Below, piece after piece: positions 11,030 through 20,653 of a stretch of DNA of 64,000 nucleotides; position 1 is the stretch's first letter; each line of letters begins with the position of its first letter. Location: positions 2,229,501 to 2,293,500 of the forward strand of contig NZ_CP110678.1 in the NCBI RefSeq assembly GCF_026167545.1, given 5' to 3'. The notes under the pieces are model-generated. The model worked only from the letters and a program-made list of their open reading frames with translations. It searched no databases and had not been told where the DNA came from. The translations under genes were made by a program, and so were the position numbers. Origin of the DNA: Sphingomonas sp. S1-29. GTDB taxonomy: Bacteria > Pseudomonadota > Alphaproteobacteria > Sphingomonadales > Sphingomonadaceae.

Positions 11030-11997
11030 TTCGTTCGGTCATTACCGGCACCGGATCGGCGCTGCCCAAGCGCCGCGTCTCAAACGCCGAACTCGCCGAG
11101 ACCGTCGATACCTCGGATGAATGGATCGTCGAGCGCAGCGGTATCCGTTTCCGCCATGTCGCGGGCGAAGGTGAGACCACCGGCACGCTGGCGACCGATG
11201 CCTGTCGCGCCGCACTTGCCGCCGCGGGGATCGAGGCTTCGGCGATCGACCTGATCGTGCTGGCGACCGCCACGCCCGACCAGACCTTCCCCGCCACCGC
11301 GACCAAGGTGCAGGCCGCGCTCGGCATCGACGATTGCGTCGCGTTCGACGTCGGTGCGGTGTGTTCGGGGTTCCTTTACGCGCTGCAGGTCGCCGATTCG
11401 ATGCTGCGATCGGGTGCCGCGCGGCGTGCGCTGGTGATCGGCGCCGAGACGTTTTCGCGGATCCTCGACTGGGAGGATCGCACCACCTGCGTGTTGTTCG
11501 GCGACGGCGCGGGGGCGATCGTGCTCGAGGCGCAGGAATTGGCCGAGGGGGAGGCCGATCGCGGCATCCTGGCGATGCGGCTCCACGCCGACGGGCGCCA
11601 CAACGAGCTGCTCTATGTCGACGGCGGTCCCTCGACCACCGGTACCGTCGGCAAGGTCCGGATGAAGGGGCGCGAAGTGTTCCGCCACGCGGTCGTCAAT
11701 TTGGCGGCGGTGATGACCGAGACGCTGGCGGTGTCGGGGCACGATGCGAGCGAGGTCGATTGGGTCGTGCCGCATCAGGCGAATGCACGCATCCTCGATG
11801 CCACCGCGCGCAAGCTGGGACTGGCACGCGAGCGCGTGATCGTGACTGTCGACCAGCATGCCAACACCTCGGCGGCCTCGGTGCCGCTCGCGCTCGACGT
11901 TGCGGTACGCGACGGGCGGATCGAGCGTGGCAACCTGCTGGTGCTCGAAGCGATGGGCGGCGGATTCACCTGGGGCGCGGCGATCGTCCGCTATTAG
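11026..11997 (+). CDS. fabH: 3-oxoacyl-ACP synthase III (FabH)
   Basis: A 323-residue thiolase-fold enzyme that condenses acetyl-CoA with malonyl-ACP to start fatty acid synthesis. The catalytic triad is visible: Cys113 in D-V-G-A-V-C-S-G-F, His in V-P-H-Q-A-N, and Asn in H-A-N-T-S-A-A-S. The GTG start at 11026 overlaps the plsX stop, so translation is probably coupled. Length and motifs are normal for the family. Confidence 0.97.
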   Translation: MIRSVITGTGSALPKRRVSNAELAETVDTSDEWIVERSGIRFRHVAGEGETTGTLATDACRAALAAAGIEASAIDLIVLATATPDQTFPATATKVQAALGIDDCVAFDVGAVCSGFLYALQVADSMLRSGAARRALVIGAETFSRILDWEDRTTCVLFGDGAGAIVLEAQELAEGEADRGILAMRLHADGRHNELLYVDGGPSTTGTVGKVRMKGREVFRHAVVNLAAVMTETLAVSGHDASEVDWVVPHQANARILDATARKLGLARERVIVTVDQHANTSAASVPLALDVAVRDGRIERGNLLVLEAMGGGFTWGAAIVRY

Positions 11998-12092
11998 TAC
12001 GTTGACACCGGTATTGGCGCCACCCGACTGTATTTGCGCGATTCGGTCTATATGCTAGCATCATCGATCGAGATGTTTGAAGGATAAGCGTA

Positions 12093-12392
12093 ATGGAATC
12101 GGGTGGCACGTTGACGAGGGCCGATCTGGCCGATGCGCTGCATCGCGAGGTGGGTCTTTCGCGCACCGATTCCTCGAAGCTGGTCGAGGATATCCTCGCG
12201 CATATGTGCACCGCGCTGACCAAGGGCGAGAACGTCAAGATTTCGGGCTTCGGCAGCTTCATCCTGCGCGACAAGGGCGAGCGCGTCGGGCGCAACCCCA
12301 AGACCGGGGTCGAGGTGCCGATCGCGCCGCGCCGCGTGCTCACCTTTCGTGCCAGCCAGATGATGCGCGAGCGGATCGTGGCGGGAAGCTGA
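12093..12392 (+). CDS. ihfA: Integration host factor alpha subunit
   Basis: A 99-residue HU/IHF-family DNA-bending protein. The signature G-F-G-S-F-x-x-R-x-K-x-x-R-x-G-R-N-P-K-T-G is present in the beta-arm region. The alpha subunit is indicated by T-R-A-D-L-A at the start and by the neighbouring merR, an order found in many alphaproteobacteria. It pairs with IHF beta (not in the window) and bends DNA at regulatory sites. It is preceded by a 95-base gap, so it may have its own promoter. Confidence 0.92.
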   Translation: MESGGTLTRADLADALHREVGLSRTDSSKLVEDILAHMCTALTKGENVKISGFGSFILRDKGERVGRNPKTGVEVPIAPRRVLTFRASQMMRERIVAGS

Positions 12393-12403
12393 CGGACGAG
12401 TAG

Positions 12404-12754
12404 ATGGCGGGTTCGGACAAGGCGGCAACTGCGTTTCGCACGATCGGCGAACTGGCGATCGAAACCGGGCTGCCGCAGCACCGGCTGCGCTATTGGGAAC
12501 AACGATTTCCACAGCTGCGCCCGCTGCAGCGCGCCGGGCAACGGCGCTATTACCGGCCCGAGGACGTCGCGCTGGTGCGGCGGATTCACCGGCTGTTGAA
12601 TAGCGAGGGCTATACGATCCTGGGGGTGCAAAAGCTGCTGGCCTCCGAAGCCGCGGCGAAGCCCGAGCCCGCGGCGGCGGGCGGCGCGGGACGATCGCCC
12701 TTGGTGCAGCTGCGCGACCGCCTCAGCCAGGCATTGGTTCGCGATCGGAGCTGA
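12404..12754 (+). CDS. MerR-family transcriptional regulator
   Basis: A 116-residue protein with an N-terminal MerR winged helix (R-T-I-G-E-L-A at 12-18, L-R-Y-W-E-Q-R-F-P-Q-L near 27-37 and R-R-Y-Y-R-P near 47-52). A short C-terminal region of low complexity follows and there is no recognisable effector domain, no metal-binding cysteines. It begins 11 bases after ihfA and is probably cotranscribed. The same ihfA-merR pair is common in alphaproteobacteria; the regulated genes are unknown. Its last 32 bases overlap the 3' end of the antisense ABC1 kinase gene. Confidence 0.87.
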   Translation: MAGSDKAATAFRTIGELAIETGLPQHRLRYWEQRFPQLRPLQRAGQRRYYRPEDVALVRRIHRLLNSEGYTILGVQKLLASEAAAKPEPAAAGGAGRSPLVQLRDRLSQALVRDRS

Positions 12755-14081
12755 ACGCCGGGGTGCGATAGCGTTCGACCATCGTGCGGACGTCGACCTG
12801 GGCCTGAAGCCGCGCGGCGAGCAGCGCGGTGCCGCTGATCTTGCGCTGCGCGAACAAGGTCTCGACCGGTGGGATGTGCCAGGTGTCGCGATCGTTCGCC
12901 ATCGTCATCGCCTGTTCGCGCAGCACGCCGACGAACGAGCGATCGGCGAAGTCGAACGCGCCGGGGCGGCCGAGTTCGCCGATCACCACGTCGATCATCC
13001 GGTCGATAAGCGCGCGGTGGCGCTGGACAGCAGCTTCGCCAAGGAAACCCGAGGCGACCGCGGCATCGCGCGCACGATCGCGATTCCCGTCGAGCCCTGC
13101 CATCAACAGCGCGTGATAGCCGTCGCGGGTCTCGGCGGTGACCGGGCGCGCGGCGCCGAAATCGAGCAGGACGATCCGCCCGGTATCGCGCTGGATCCGG
13201 TAATTGGCGAAATTGGGGTCGGTCTGCATCCAGCCGAATTCGAACAATTCGCGCAGCACCAGCTCGATCATCGCATGCGCCGCGGCGTTGCGCTCGGCCT
13301 GCGGCGCATCGACGATGCTTTCGATCGCAACGCCGGGGACATATTCCATCGCCAGCACCTGTGGCGTGGTGAGCGAGCGTTCGAGCGCTGGCACCTGGTA
13401 GCGCGGATCGGCGGCGAGCAGCGCGCCGAAGCGTTCGATCTGCTCGCCTTCGCGAACGTAGTCTGCCTCCTCGTGAAGCTGGCGCTTGGCCTCGGCGAGC
13501 AAGGGCGCGATGTCGAGGGTCTTGGGCATCAGCCCCGACACGCGCAGCAAGGTCGCGACATTGTCGACATCGGCATCGATGCTCGCGGCGACGCCGGGAT
13601 ATTGCACCTTGATCGCGAGCAGCCGGCCATCGGGCAAGGTCGCGCGATGGACCTGGCCGATCGAGGCGGCGGCCATTGGATGCGCTTCAAAATGCTTGAA
13701 GCGGTTGCGCCAGTCCTTGCCCCAGGCGGCGATCAGCACCGCCTGCAGCTGCGCAGGGGGCATGTGATGCGCGCGCTCGCGTAGCCGCGCCATGATGTCG
13801 CTGAGCTCGGCGGGAAGCACGTCGCCCGCGTCCATCGAGATCATCTGCCCCAGCTTCATCGCCGCGCCGCGCAGGTGCGCGAGCTGGTCGGCGACGCGGC
13901 CGATGTTGCGCGGGGTCAGCATCATCTCGCCCATGCTGGGACGCTGGCCATCGGCGAGGCGGCGTGCACCCTCGGCCATCATCCCGCCGGCAAGCCCGCC
14001 CGCGAGTTTGCCGAAGGCGCCGAAGCGCGCCAGCCGGCTGGCGGGGACGGCGCGGCCGCGGGCGTCGCGGGGGTCGGTCAT
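12723..14081 (-). CDS. ABC1/UbiB-family atypical kinase
   Basis: A 452-residue protein of the ABC1 (AarF/UbiB) family of atypical protein kinase-like proteins, associated in other organisms with ubiquinone synthesis and lipid metabolism. The KxGQ motif is in A-A-M-K-L-G-Q-M-I-S, a Q-V-H-R-A and the lysine of A-I-K-V-Q-Y-P-G follow, then the catalytic Q-T-D-P-N-F-A-N-Y and D-F-G motif (L-L-D-F-G-A). No C-terminal membrane helices like those of UbiB are evident. The 3' end overlaps merR on the other strand by 32 bases. Whether it acts on ubiquinone cannot be shown here. Confidence 0.88.
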   Translation of the reverse strand: MTDPRDARGRAVPASRLARFGAFGKLAGGLAGGMMAEGARRLADGQRPSMGEMMLTPRNIGRVADQLAHLRGAAMKLGQMISMDAGDVLPAELSDIMARLRERAHHMPPAQLQAVLIAAWGKDWRNRFKHFEAHPMAAASIGQVHRATLPDGRLLAIKVQYPGVAASIDADVDNVATLLRVSGLMPKTLDIAPLLAEAKRQLHEEADYVREGEQIERFGALLAADPRYQVPALERSLTTPQVLAMEYVPGVAIESIVDAPQAERNAAAHAMIELVLRELFEFGWMQTDPNFANYRIQRDTGRIVLLDFGAARPVTAETRDGYHALLMAGLDGNRDRARDAAVASGFLGEAAVQRHRALIDRMIDVVIGELGRPGAFDFADRSFVGVLREQAMTMANDRDTWHIPPVETLFAQRKISGTALLAARLQAQVDVRTMVERYRTPAFSSDREPMPG

Positions 14082-14164
14082 GCAGCAAATCCTCGCGATA
14101 CGGTGACACCGCGATATGGCGGCGGCGGCGGCGCGATCAACGCTGACCTATCGGCGGTATCGGC

Positions 14165-14704
14165 TCAGTCGTCGTCGGGGCCGAGCGCGGCGTCGAGGTC
14201 GCGCGGACGAATGAAGCGGGTGAGACGTGCGCCGCCCTCGCGCGCATCGGCCCAGCCGCCCTCCCATTCGAGCACCGCGACCGCGGCGGTGGGATATTTC
14301 AGCTCGACCTCGCCGCGCAGCGCGTCGCGCTTCGATTGCGGGACCAGCAGCAGCACCAGATCCTCGAGCCCCGGATTATGCCCGACCATCAGCGCGCGTT
14401 GTGAACCCGTGGGGAGATCGTGGACGACGTCGAGCAGGGTCGCCGCCGACGCCAGATAGATGCGGCGATCCCAGGCGGGGGCGAGCTTCTCGCCATAGCC
14501 GGTGTAGAAATGATCGAGCGTTTCGATCACGCGGATTGCGGGCGAGGCGACGACATGGTCGAACCCCAGTTGTTCGGCTTTGAGATAGCGACCGATCGTC
14601 TGCGCCGCCTGTTTGCCGCGCGCGTTGAGCGGGCGATCGAAATCGCGGGTGACGGGGTCGGTCCAGCTCGATTTGGCGTGGCGAAGCAACGTCAGGCTGG
14701 GCAT
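14165..14704 (-). CDS. SixA-like histidine phosphatase
   Basis: A 179-residue protein of the histidine phosphatase superfamily with the R-H-A-K-S-S-W motif at 8-14 (the phosphate-accepting His9) and the second His in V-G-H-N-P-G. Those features match SixA, which dephosphorylates histidine phosphotransfer proteins in E. coli; whether this homologue does so is inferred. The upstream helicase stops at 14716, 11 bases before its start, so they are likely one operon. Confidence 0.85.
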   Translation of the reverse strand: MPSLTLLRHAKSSWTDPVTRDFDRPLNARGKQAAQTIGRYLKAEQLGFDHVVASPAIRVIETLDHFYTGYGEKLAPAWDRRIYLASAATLLDVVHDLPTGSQRALMVGHNPGLEDLVLLLVPQSKRDALRGEVELKYPTAAVAVLEWEGGWADAREGGARLTRFIRPRDLDAALGPDDD

Positions 14705-14715
14705 CGTCGTCTCCG

Positions 14716-17418
14716 TCAGGCTGTCTCGCGGTTCTCTTGCCCGAGCGTCGCGGCGATGGCCAGCCCGCGCGATATCTCGACCGCTTCGTCGAGCGTGACT
14801 CGGCGAATCGGCGTGCCGGCGGGGAAAGCGGTGAGCAGGCGCGTCGGGCAGGCCGAGGACAGCAGCACGAACGCGCCGTGATCGTCGGCGCGGCGGATCA
14901 GCCGACCGAACGCCTGCGCCAGCCGCGCGCGCACCAGCCGGTCGTCATAATCCTTGCCGCCATTGGCCAGTCGCCGCGCGGCGTGGAGCACGCTGGGCTT
15001 GGGCCAGGGCACCCCCTCCATCACCACCAGCCTGAGCGAGCGCCCGGGCACGTCGACGCCGTCGCGCAGCGCGTCGGTGCCGATCAGCGAGCTTGCCGGA
15101 TCGTCGCGGAAGATGTCGACCAGCGTGCCGGTGTCGATCGGATCGACATGCTGCGCGAGCAGGGTCAGACCCTCGCGCGCCAGCCGATCGGCGATGCGGG
15201 CATGGACACCGCGCAAGCGCCGGATCGCGGTGAACAGCCCGAGCGCGCCGCCGCCCGAGGCGACGATCAGCCGGGCATAGGCGTTGGCGAGCGCGGGCAG
15301 GTCGCCGCGCTTGACGTCGGTGACGATCAGCACTTGCGCCTGGCCGGCATAGTCGAACGGGCTTTGCGCCTCGAAATGCAGCGGCGGGCGGATCAGATGC
15401 GGCGCGCCGACCCGCGCATCGGCGACGTCCCAATCGCCGCCCGCGCGCAACGTCGCCGACGTAATCAGCACGCCATGCGCGGGTTTAAGCACCGCATCGG
15501 CAAAGGGGCGGGTGGGGTCCAGCCAGCGGCGGTGGATGCCGATGTCGAATTCGCGGCCTTCATAGCGTTCGACCGCGAGCCAATCGACGAAATCGGGGTC
15601 GGCGGGGCCGCCGATGCGGGCGACCAAGGCGCTCCACGCCCCGACCATGTCGGCGCGCCAGCCAAGCGATGCCACCGCGCCCTCGATCCGCGCGCGCGCC
15701 TGGCCATCGAGCCAATCGGGAGCGTCGGACAGCACGGCTTCGAGCCGGCGACCGAGCACCACCAGCGGGCGAAGCAGCGCGTCGAGCGCGACCGCGGCGG
15801 CGGCGGCGGCCTCGATCAAGGCAGGATCGGGCTCGGCCAGCTCGGTCTCAAGGCCATAGCCGGCATCGACCCCGCCGCTTTCGTCGCGCGCGAAGACCAG
15901 GCCGCGCACGGCGGCGAGCAGATGCTCGATCGGGCCGAAGGGCTGGCCTTCGAGCACGCGGCCGATCCAGCCATCGGCGGGCAGCGCGCGCGCCGCCTCG
16001 ACCGCCTCGCCGATCGCGATGCCGCCCTGTTCGTCATAGCTTGCGACGTCGGACAGGCGCGCGGCGAGGCCTCGCCTGCGGCCACGGCCCGATCCTTCGG
16101 GCCCCATGATCCAGCGGCGGACCTCGATCGTCTCGGCCCCCGACAGCGCGACGCCGAACATCGAATCGGCGGCTTCGAACAAATGGTGCCCCTCGTCAAA
16201 GACATAGCGGGTGGGGCGGGTCGTTGCTTCGCGCCCGCGTGCGGCATTCACCATCACCAGGGCGTGATTGGCGATCACGATATCGGCGTCGGCGCTGGCG
16301 CGGGCGGCGCGCTCGATGAAGCATTTGCGGTAATGCGGGCAGCCGGCATAGACGCATTCGCCCCGCCGATCGGTCAGCGCGGTCGATCCGTTGCGGCGGA
16401 ATAATTGCGGCAACCAGCCGGGCAGATCGCCGCCGATCATGTCGCCATCGGCGGTATAGGCCGCCCAGCGGGCGACAAGCTGTGCCAATATCGCCGCGCG
16501 CCCGGCGAACCCGCCCTGCAACGCATCCTCCAGATTGAGCAGGCAGACGTAATTCTCGCGCCCCTTGCGGGTGACGATCCGCGCCTTTCGCTCGGCGGCG
16601 TCGGGAAACAGCCGCGCGCCTTCATGCCCCAATTGGCGTTGCAGCGCCTTGGTGAAGGTCGACACCCACACTGTGCCGCCCGCGCGCTCTGCCCAAAGCG
16701 ACGCGGGGGCGAGATAGCCCAGGGTTTTGCCGATGCCGGTGCCAGCCTCAGCCATCACCATATTGGGGGTGTCGCGCATCGCGCGCGGGGCGAAGGCCTG
16801 CGCGACGGTGGTGGCGAAGCTGCGCTGGCCGGCGCGGATTTCTGCCCCTGCGCCGGTGAGCGCGTGGAGGCGAGTGAGCACCGCGTCCTCGTCGACCTGG
16901 ACGGTGCGGGGGGCGGGGCGCGGTGCGGCTTCGTCCCATTCGGGCAGCTTGGAGAACAGCCAGCGTTCGGCGGTGGCAGGTTTGGTCAGGCGCGGGCCGA
17001 CCACCGGCGCCCAGGGCCAGCGCGCGCGGGCAAGCGATTGCCCGGCGGTCCATGCCCCCTCGCGCTCGGGCCAGTCGCCGCCCGCCATGTCGAGCAGCGC
17101 GATCGCGGCGGCGCGCAGCATCGCGGCAATCTCGCCGTCGCTCGCGGGCACCGGCAGCGCGCAGGCGCGGGCGATGCCGGCGGGGGTGGGCACAATGAAG
17201 CGCGCGGGGAAGAGGAAGGCGTAAAGTTCGAGCAGGTCGAGGCCCGAGAGTTCGGGGTGGCCGAGCCGCTGGCCGACCAAGGGCGCGTTGAGCAGGATTA
17301 CCGGGGTGTCGGCGGCGGCGCGGATCGCCGCGCCGCGCGAAAGTTCGCGCACCCCGTCGGCATCGGCGAGCCAGACGCCCGAGTGGCTGGCGTGGAGTGC
17401 GGGGAAGGGGAGGGTCAT
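14716..17418 (-). CDS. ATP-dependent DNA helicase, DinG/XPD family with iron-sulfur domain
   Basis: A 900-residue superfamily 2 helicase. Walker A is E-A-G-T-G-I-G-K-T at 224-232 and the Walker B box is D-E-G-H at 408-411. Four cysteines at 292, 355, 360 and 366 are spaced as in the iron-sulfur cluster of XPD/DinG helicases. Helicase C-terminal motifs include G-T-D-A-L-R-D-G-V-D-V-P and Q-A-F-G-R-L-I-R-R. The N-terminal ~190 residues are not a known domain by eye and are common in sphingomonad homologues. It is probably involved in resolving DNA structures or R-loops (inference from family). Confidence 0.88.
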   Translation of the reverse strand: MTLPFPALHASHSGVWLADADGVRELSRGAAIRAAADTPVILLNAPLVGQRLGHPELSGLDLLELYAFLFPARFIVPTPAGIARACALPVPASDGEIAAMLRAAAIALLDMAGGDWPEREGAWTAGQSLARARWPWAPVVGPRLTKPATAERWLFSKLPEWDEAAPRPAPRTVQVDEDAVLTRLHALTGAGAEIRAGQRSFATTVAQAFAPRAMRDTPNMVMAEAGTGIGKTLGYLAPASLWAERAGGTVWVSTFTKALQRQLGHEGARLFPDAAERKARIVTRKGRENYVCLLNLEDALQGGFAGRAAILAQLVARWAAYTADGDMIGGDLPGWLPQLFRRNGSTALTDRRGECVYAGCPHYRKCFIERAARASADADIVIANHALVMVNAARGREATTRPTRYVFDEGHHLFEAADSMFGVALSGAETIEVRRWIMGPEGSGRGRRRGLAARLSDVASYDEQGGIAIGEAVEAARALPADGWIGRVLEGQPFGPIEHLLAAVRGLVFARDESGGVDAGYGLETELAEPDPALIEAAAAAAVALDALLRPLVVLGRRLEAVLSDAPDWLDGQARARIEGAVASLGWRADMVGAWSALVARIGGPADPDFVDWLAVERYEGREFDIGIHRRWLDPTRPFADAVLKPAHGVLITSATLRAGGDWDVADARVGAPHLIRPPLHFEAQSPFDYAGQAQVLIVTDVKRGDLPALANAYARLIVASGGGALGLFTAIRRLRGVHARIADRLAREGLTLLAQHVDPIDTGTLVDIFRDDPASSLIGTDALRDGVDVPGRSLRLVVMEGVPWPKPSVLHAARRLANGGKDYDDRLVRARLAQAFGRLIRRADDHGAFVLLSSACPTRLLTAFPAGTPIRRVTLDEAVEISRGLAIAATLGQENRETA

Positions 17419-17433
17419 CGCGCCTTACCCTCT

Positions 17434-17521
17434 CCGTTCGTCCTGAGCTTGTCGAAGGACCGTCCTGCTTTCCCCGCGGCGGTGAAGAAGGACGGTGCTT
17501 CGACAAGCTCAGCACGAACGG
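17434..17521. repeat. Family A inverted repeat
   Basis: Arms CCGTTCGTCCTGAGCTTGTC / GACAAGCTCAGCACGAACGG with an unrelated ~35-base centre, between the helicase start and the end of the bestrophin gene. It is a member of the same family as the copies at 3864, 23799, 44521, 51271 and 57310. Confidence 0.85.
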
Positions 17522-17578
17522 ATGCGGGGTAGTCGATCACCTTCGAACGTTACTCCAGGCGGAACAGAAAGAAAACGC

Positions 17579-18469
17579 CTACCACAGCACGCCCTTGACC
17601 GGCTTGAGCGGTTCGGGGGCGGGGTCGCCGATCGATTGCTTGAGGTCGATCTCGATCGTCCGGCACATCGCGGTCAGCGGCACATCGTGGAGGGTGTTGC
17701 TGAACGGATCGGTCAGGTCGTCGCCGATCTGGAGCGCGGCCAGGAACATCAGCCCGGCGATCGTTGAACCCACCGGCGTCGCCCAGCCCAATGTCTCGAC
17801 CAGTCCGATCGGCAGCAACAGGCAAAAGACGCGGGCGAAGAATTGCGGGAAGAAGCGATATTGCATCGGCAGCGGGGTGTTCTTGATCCGCTCCATTCCC
17901 CCTTGGGCATTGGCGATATCGACCATGATCCGCTCGACCTGGGTCTGCTGGATCGTGTCGAGCCAGCCTTCGGATTGCGCCTGCGCCAGCCGCTTGGCGG
18001 TGCCGTCGAGGAAGCCGTTGGCGGGATTGGCGCGCGCCATCGCTTCGTCCGCCTCCTCCTTTGAGAGCAGTTCATAGATTTCGGGGCAATCGCCGGTTCG
18101 CCGCAACTGGCTGCGCAGTGCGTGGACATAGGCGACATGGCGAAGCACGATGGATCGCTTGAGGTCGATCGCGCGCTGCGGCTGGTCGGGCAGGAACGCA
18201 ACCGCCTCGCGCGCCAGGTTGCGCGAGGCGTTGATCATCGCGCCCCAGAGGATCCGGCCCTCCCACCAACGCTGATAGGCCGAGCTGTCGCGAAACCCCA
18301 GGAACAGCGCGAGCACGGTGCCGAAGATCGTCAGCGGCAGCGACGGCGCGTTGTAGGGCAGTTCGGTGTAGAAATAGGTGACCGCGACGTCCCAGACGAA
18401 CAGCAAGGTGAGCGGCCGCCACACTTCACGAACGATGCGCGTGAAGCGCGGGGTGCTGTCCAAAATCAT
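17579..18469 (-). CDS. Bestrophin-like (UPF0187) membrane channel
   Basis: A 296-residue protein of the bestrophin family. Visible features are an initial basic helix, a hydrophobic segment W-R-P-L-T-L-L-F-V-W-D-V-A-V, a conserved F-R-x-S-x-A-Y-x-R-W-W-E-G-R motif, and another two hydrophobic stretches in the second half (around residues 200-240). Bacterial members form pentameric ion channels; the ion (cation or anion) is not decided by the sequence. The ATG at 18469 is preferred; the frame is open about 23 residues upstream without family similarity. It is separated from the divergent lysS by about 110 bases. Confidence 0.87.
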   Translation of the reverse strand: MILDSTPRFTRIVREVWRPLTLLFVWDVAVTYFYTELPYNAPSLPLTIFGTVLALFLGFRDSSAYQRWWEGRILWGAMINASRNLAREAVAFLPDQPQRAIDLKRSIVLRHVAYVHALRSQLRRTGDCPEIYELLSKEEADEAMARANPANGFLDGTAKRLAQAQSEGWLDTIQQTQVERIMVDIANAQGGMERIKNTPLPMQYRFFPQFFARVFCLLLPIGLVETLGWATPVGSTIAGLMFLAALQIGDDLTDPFSNTLHDVPLTAMCRTIEIDLKQSIGDPAPEPLKPVKGVLW

Positions 18470-18578
18470 AGTGGGTATCCGAGGCTTGGCAGAATGGTGC
18501 GCGGCAACAATTACCCCGTGCCGGCATGGTTCCGTCAACGCATTTGTCGGGAACGCTATCGGACGCTAGATCGCCCGC

Positions 18579-20156
18579 ATGACCGACATCATCAGCATCC
18601 GCGACGCCGCTCTCGTTTCCAAGGCCTGGCCGTATGAAGAGGCGCGCAAGCTTCTGAAGCGCTATCCAAGCGGCAAGCCCGGCGGCGCGCCGGTGCTGTT
18701 CGAAACCGGCTATGGCCCGTCGGGGCTGCCGCATATCGGCACCTTTAACGAAGTGCTGCGAACGACGATGGTGCGGCGCGCCTTTGCCGAACTCAGCGAC
18801 CAGCCGACGCGGCTGCTGGCGTTCAGCGACGATATGGACGGGCTTCGCAAGGTGCCCGACAATGTGCCCAACCGCGCGATGCTGACCGAGCATCTGGGCA
18901 AGCCGCTGACGCAGGTGCCCGACCCGTTCGAGAAGTTCGAAAGCTTCGCGCATCATAACAACGCGATGCTGCGCTCGTTCCTCGACGGCTTCGGCTTCGA
19001 ATATGAGTTCGCTTCGTCGACCGACTATTATCGCGGCGGCCAGTTCGACGACGCGCTGCGCGGGGTGCTGCGCCATTATGCCGCGATCATGGACGTGATG
19101 CTGCCGACCTTGGGGGCCGAGCGGCGCGCGACCTATTCGCCGATCCTGCCGATCAGCCCGACCAGCGGCGTGGTGCTGCAAGTGCCGGTCGAAGTGGTCG
19201 ATGCCGAAGCAGGGATCGTCGCGTTCGAGGATGAAGGCCAGCGGATCGAGCAATCGGTGCTGGGCGGCGGGGCCAAGCTGCAATGGAAGGTCGATTGGGC
19301 GATGCGCTGGGTCGCGCTTGGCGTCGATTACGAAATGTCGGGCAAGGATCTGATCGATTCGGTGGTGCAAAGCTCGAAGATCGCGCGGGTGCTCGGCGCG
19401 CGGCCGCCCGAGGGGTTCAACTACGAGATGTTCCTCGACGAACTGGGGCAGAAGATCTCGAAGTCGAAGGGCAATGGCCTGAGCCTCGAGCAATGGCTGA
19501 CCTATGGCCCGCCCGAGAGCCTGGCCTTCTACGCCTATCGCGAGCCGAAAAAGGCCAAGCAGTTGCATCTGGGCGTCATTCCGCGTGCGATCGACGAATA
19601 TTGGCAGTTCCGTGCGGCCTATGCCGACCAGCCGGTCGAGCAGCGGCTGGGCAATCCGGTGCACCACATCCACGGCGGCCCGCCGCCCGCCGAGACGCTG
19701 CCGGTCACTTTCGGGCTGCTGCTCAACCTGGTGGGGGTGATGGGCGAGACCACCAAGGACCAGGTGTGGGGGTATCTCGCCAACTATGTCCCCGATGCAT
19801 CGGCTGCGCGCTATCCTGCGCTCGACCGGCTGATCGACCATGCGATCGCGTATACGCGCGACGTGGCCGAGAAGCCGGTGCGGCGCGCGCCCGAGGGCGT
19901 CGAGGTCGCGGCGCTCGAGCGGCTCGATGCCGAACTGGCGGCGTTGCCCGCGGGGGCTTCGGCGGAGGACATCCAGAACATCGTCTATGAGATCGGCAAG
20001 ACCGGCGGTTTCGACAATCTGCGCGACTGGTTCAAGGCACTGTACGAGACGCTGCTGGGGACGAGCCAGGGGCCGCGCATGGGGAGCTTCGTTGCGTTGT
20101 ACGGGGTGGCGAATACGCGGGGGTTGATTGGCGAGGCGTTGGGGCGTTCGGCGTAG
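18579..20156 (+). CDS. lysS: Lysyl-tRNA synthetase, class I
   Basis: A 525-residue class I LysRS, unrelated to the class II LysRS of E. coli. It charges tRNA-Lys with lysine. The HIGH-like signature is in G-P-S-G-L-P-H-I-G-T at 46-55 and the KMSKS-like motif is K-I-S-K-S at 292-296. Class I LysRS is usual in archaea and alphaproteobacteria. No class II enzyme is seen in the window. The function is certain; the gene symbol lysS is used for this enzyme in alphaproteobacteria (lysK in some databases). Confidence 0.95.
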   Translation: MTDIISIRDAALVSKAWPYEEARKLLKRYPSGKPGGAPVLFETGYGPSGLPHIGTFNEVLRTTMVRRAFAELSDQPTRLLAFSDDMDGLRKVPDNVPNRAMLTEHLGKPLTQVPDPFEKFESFAHHNNAMLRSFLDGFGFEYEFASSTDYYRGGQFDDALRGVLRHYAAIMDVMLPTLGAERRATYSPILPISPTSGVVLQVPVEVVDAEAGIVAFEDEGQRIEQSVLGGGAKLQWKVDWAMRWVALGVDYEMSGKDLIDSVVQSSKIARVLGARPPEGFNYEMFLDELGQKISKSKGNGLSLEQWLTYGPPESLAFYAYREPKKAKQLHLGVIPRAIDEYWQFRAAYADQPVEQRLGNPVHHIHGGPPPAETLPVTFGLLLNLVGVMGETTKDQVWGYLANYVPDASAARYPALDRLIDHAIAYTRDVAEKPVRRAPEGVEVAALERLDAELAALPAGASAEDIQNIVYEIGKTGGFDNLRDWFKALYETLLGTSQGPRMGSFVALYGVANTRGLIGEALGRSA

Positions 20157-20374
20157 GGGGTGAACGCGTAGACGACCGGGTTTGGTGCCTCGCGGCGCTC
20201 GGAAAGCTACAAAAGCTACACTACGTCCCCCGCGGATTCGCCTTTTCCGCGCGACAAGCCGCGATGCGGGTGGGGGATGCGGGGAGCGTGTTCATGGGGT
20301 GTGTGTACCAAAGCGGGGGCTTGTAGGACAGCGGGGTTTGGTTGGCCGTGCGGGGAGCGTGCCATTCCCCGATC

Positions 20375-20501
20375 GTCACCCCGGACTTGGTCCGGGGTCC
20401 ACCGAGCCGCCACTTGCTATCGGTAGTGGGGAACGACGAACCCGATGCAACCAGCGGCATTGCTTGCCGCACGGCAGACCCCGGAACATGTCCGGGGTGA
20501 C
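20375..20501. repeat. Family C repeat pair (GTCACCCCGGACTTGGTCCGGGG)
   Basis: GTCACCCCGGACTTGGTCCGGGG at 20375 is itself a small hairpin (CCCCGGA/TCCGGGG) and is matched by a reverse copy, GACCCCGGAACATGTCCGGGGTGAC, at 20477-20501. The two arms point towards each other about 75 bases apart. A closely related pair at 20570-20653 uses the CCCCAGC/GCTGGGG variant. Confidence 0.8.
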
Positions 20502-20569
20502 TAGGGAAATCCCGTCCGCAATTGGGCAGAAGCCGACCGGCCGCGTCTATGGGTCGACGGCCTAACACC

Positions 20570-20653
20570 GTCACCCCAGCGAAGGCTGGGGTCTCTCGCG
20601 ACCGCGAGACCGCCGCTTGCCGCACTGGACCCCAGCTTTCGCTGGGGTGACGG
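20570..20653. repeat. Family C repeat pair (GTCACCCCAGCGAAGGCTGGGGTC)
   Basis: GTCACCCCAGCGAAGGCTGGGGTC at 20570-20595 and the reverse copy GACCCCAGCTTTCGCTGGGGTGAC at 20628-20651. Each arm forms its own short hairpin and the two arms together form a longer palindrome. The same pair, with small changes, is found at 38600-38680. Confidence 0.85.

Noticed and set aside
12002..12007. TTGACA upstream of ihfA as a -35 box
   Set aside because: No acceptable -10 at 16-18 bases; the nearest AT-rich hexamers are at a 19-21 base spacing or further on.
14737..16404. 555-residue plus-strand frame
   Set aside because: It is antisense to the DinG-type helicase, whose motifs and iron-sulfur cysteines are clear.
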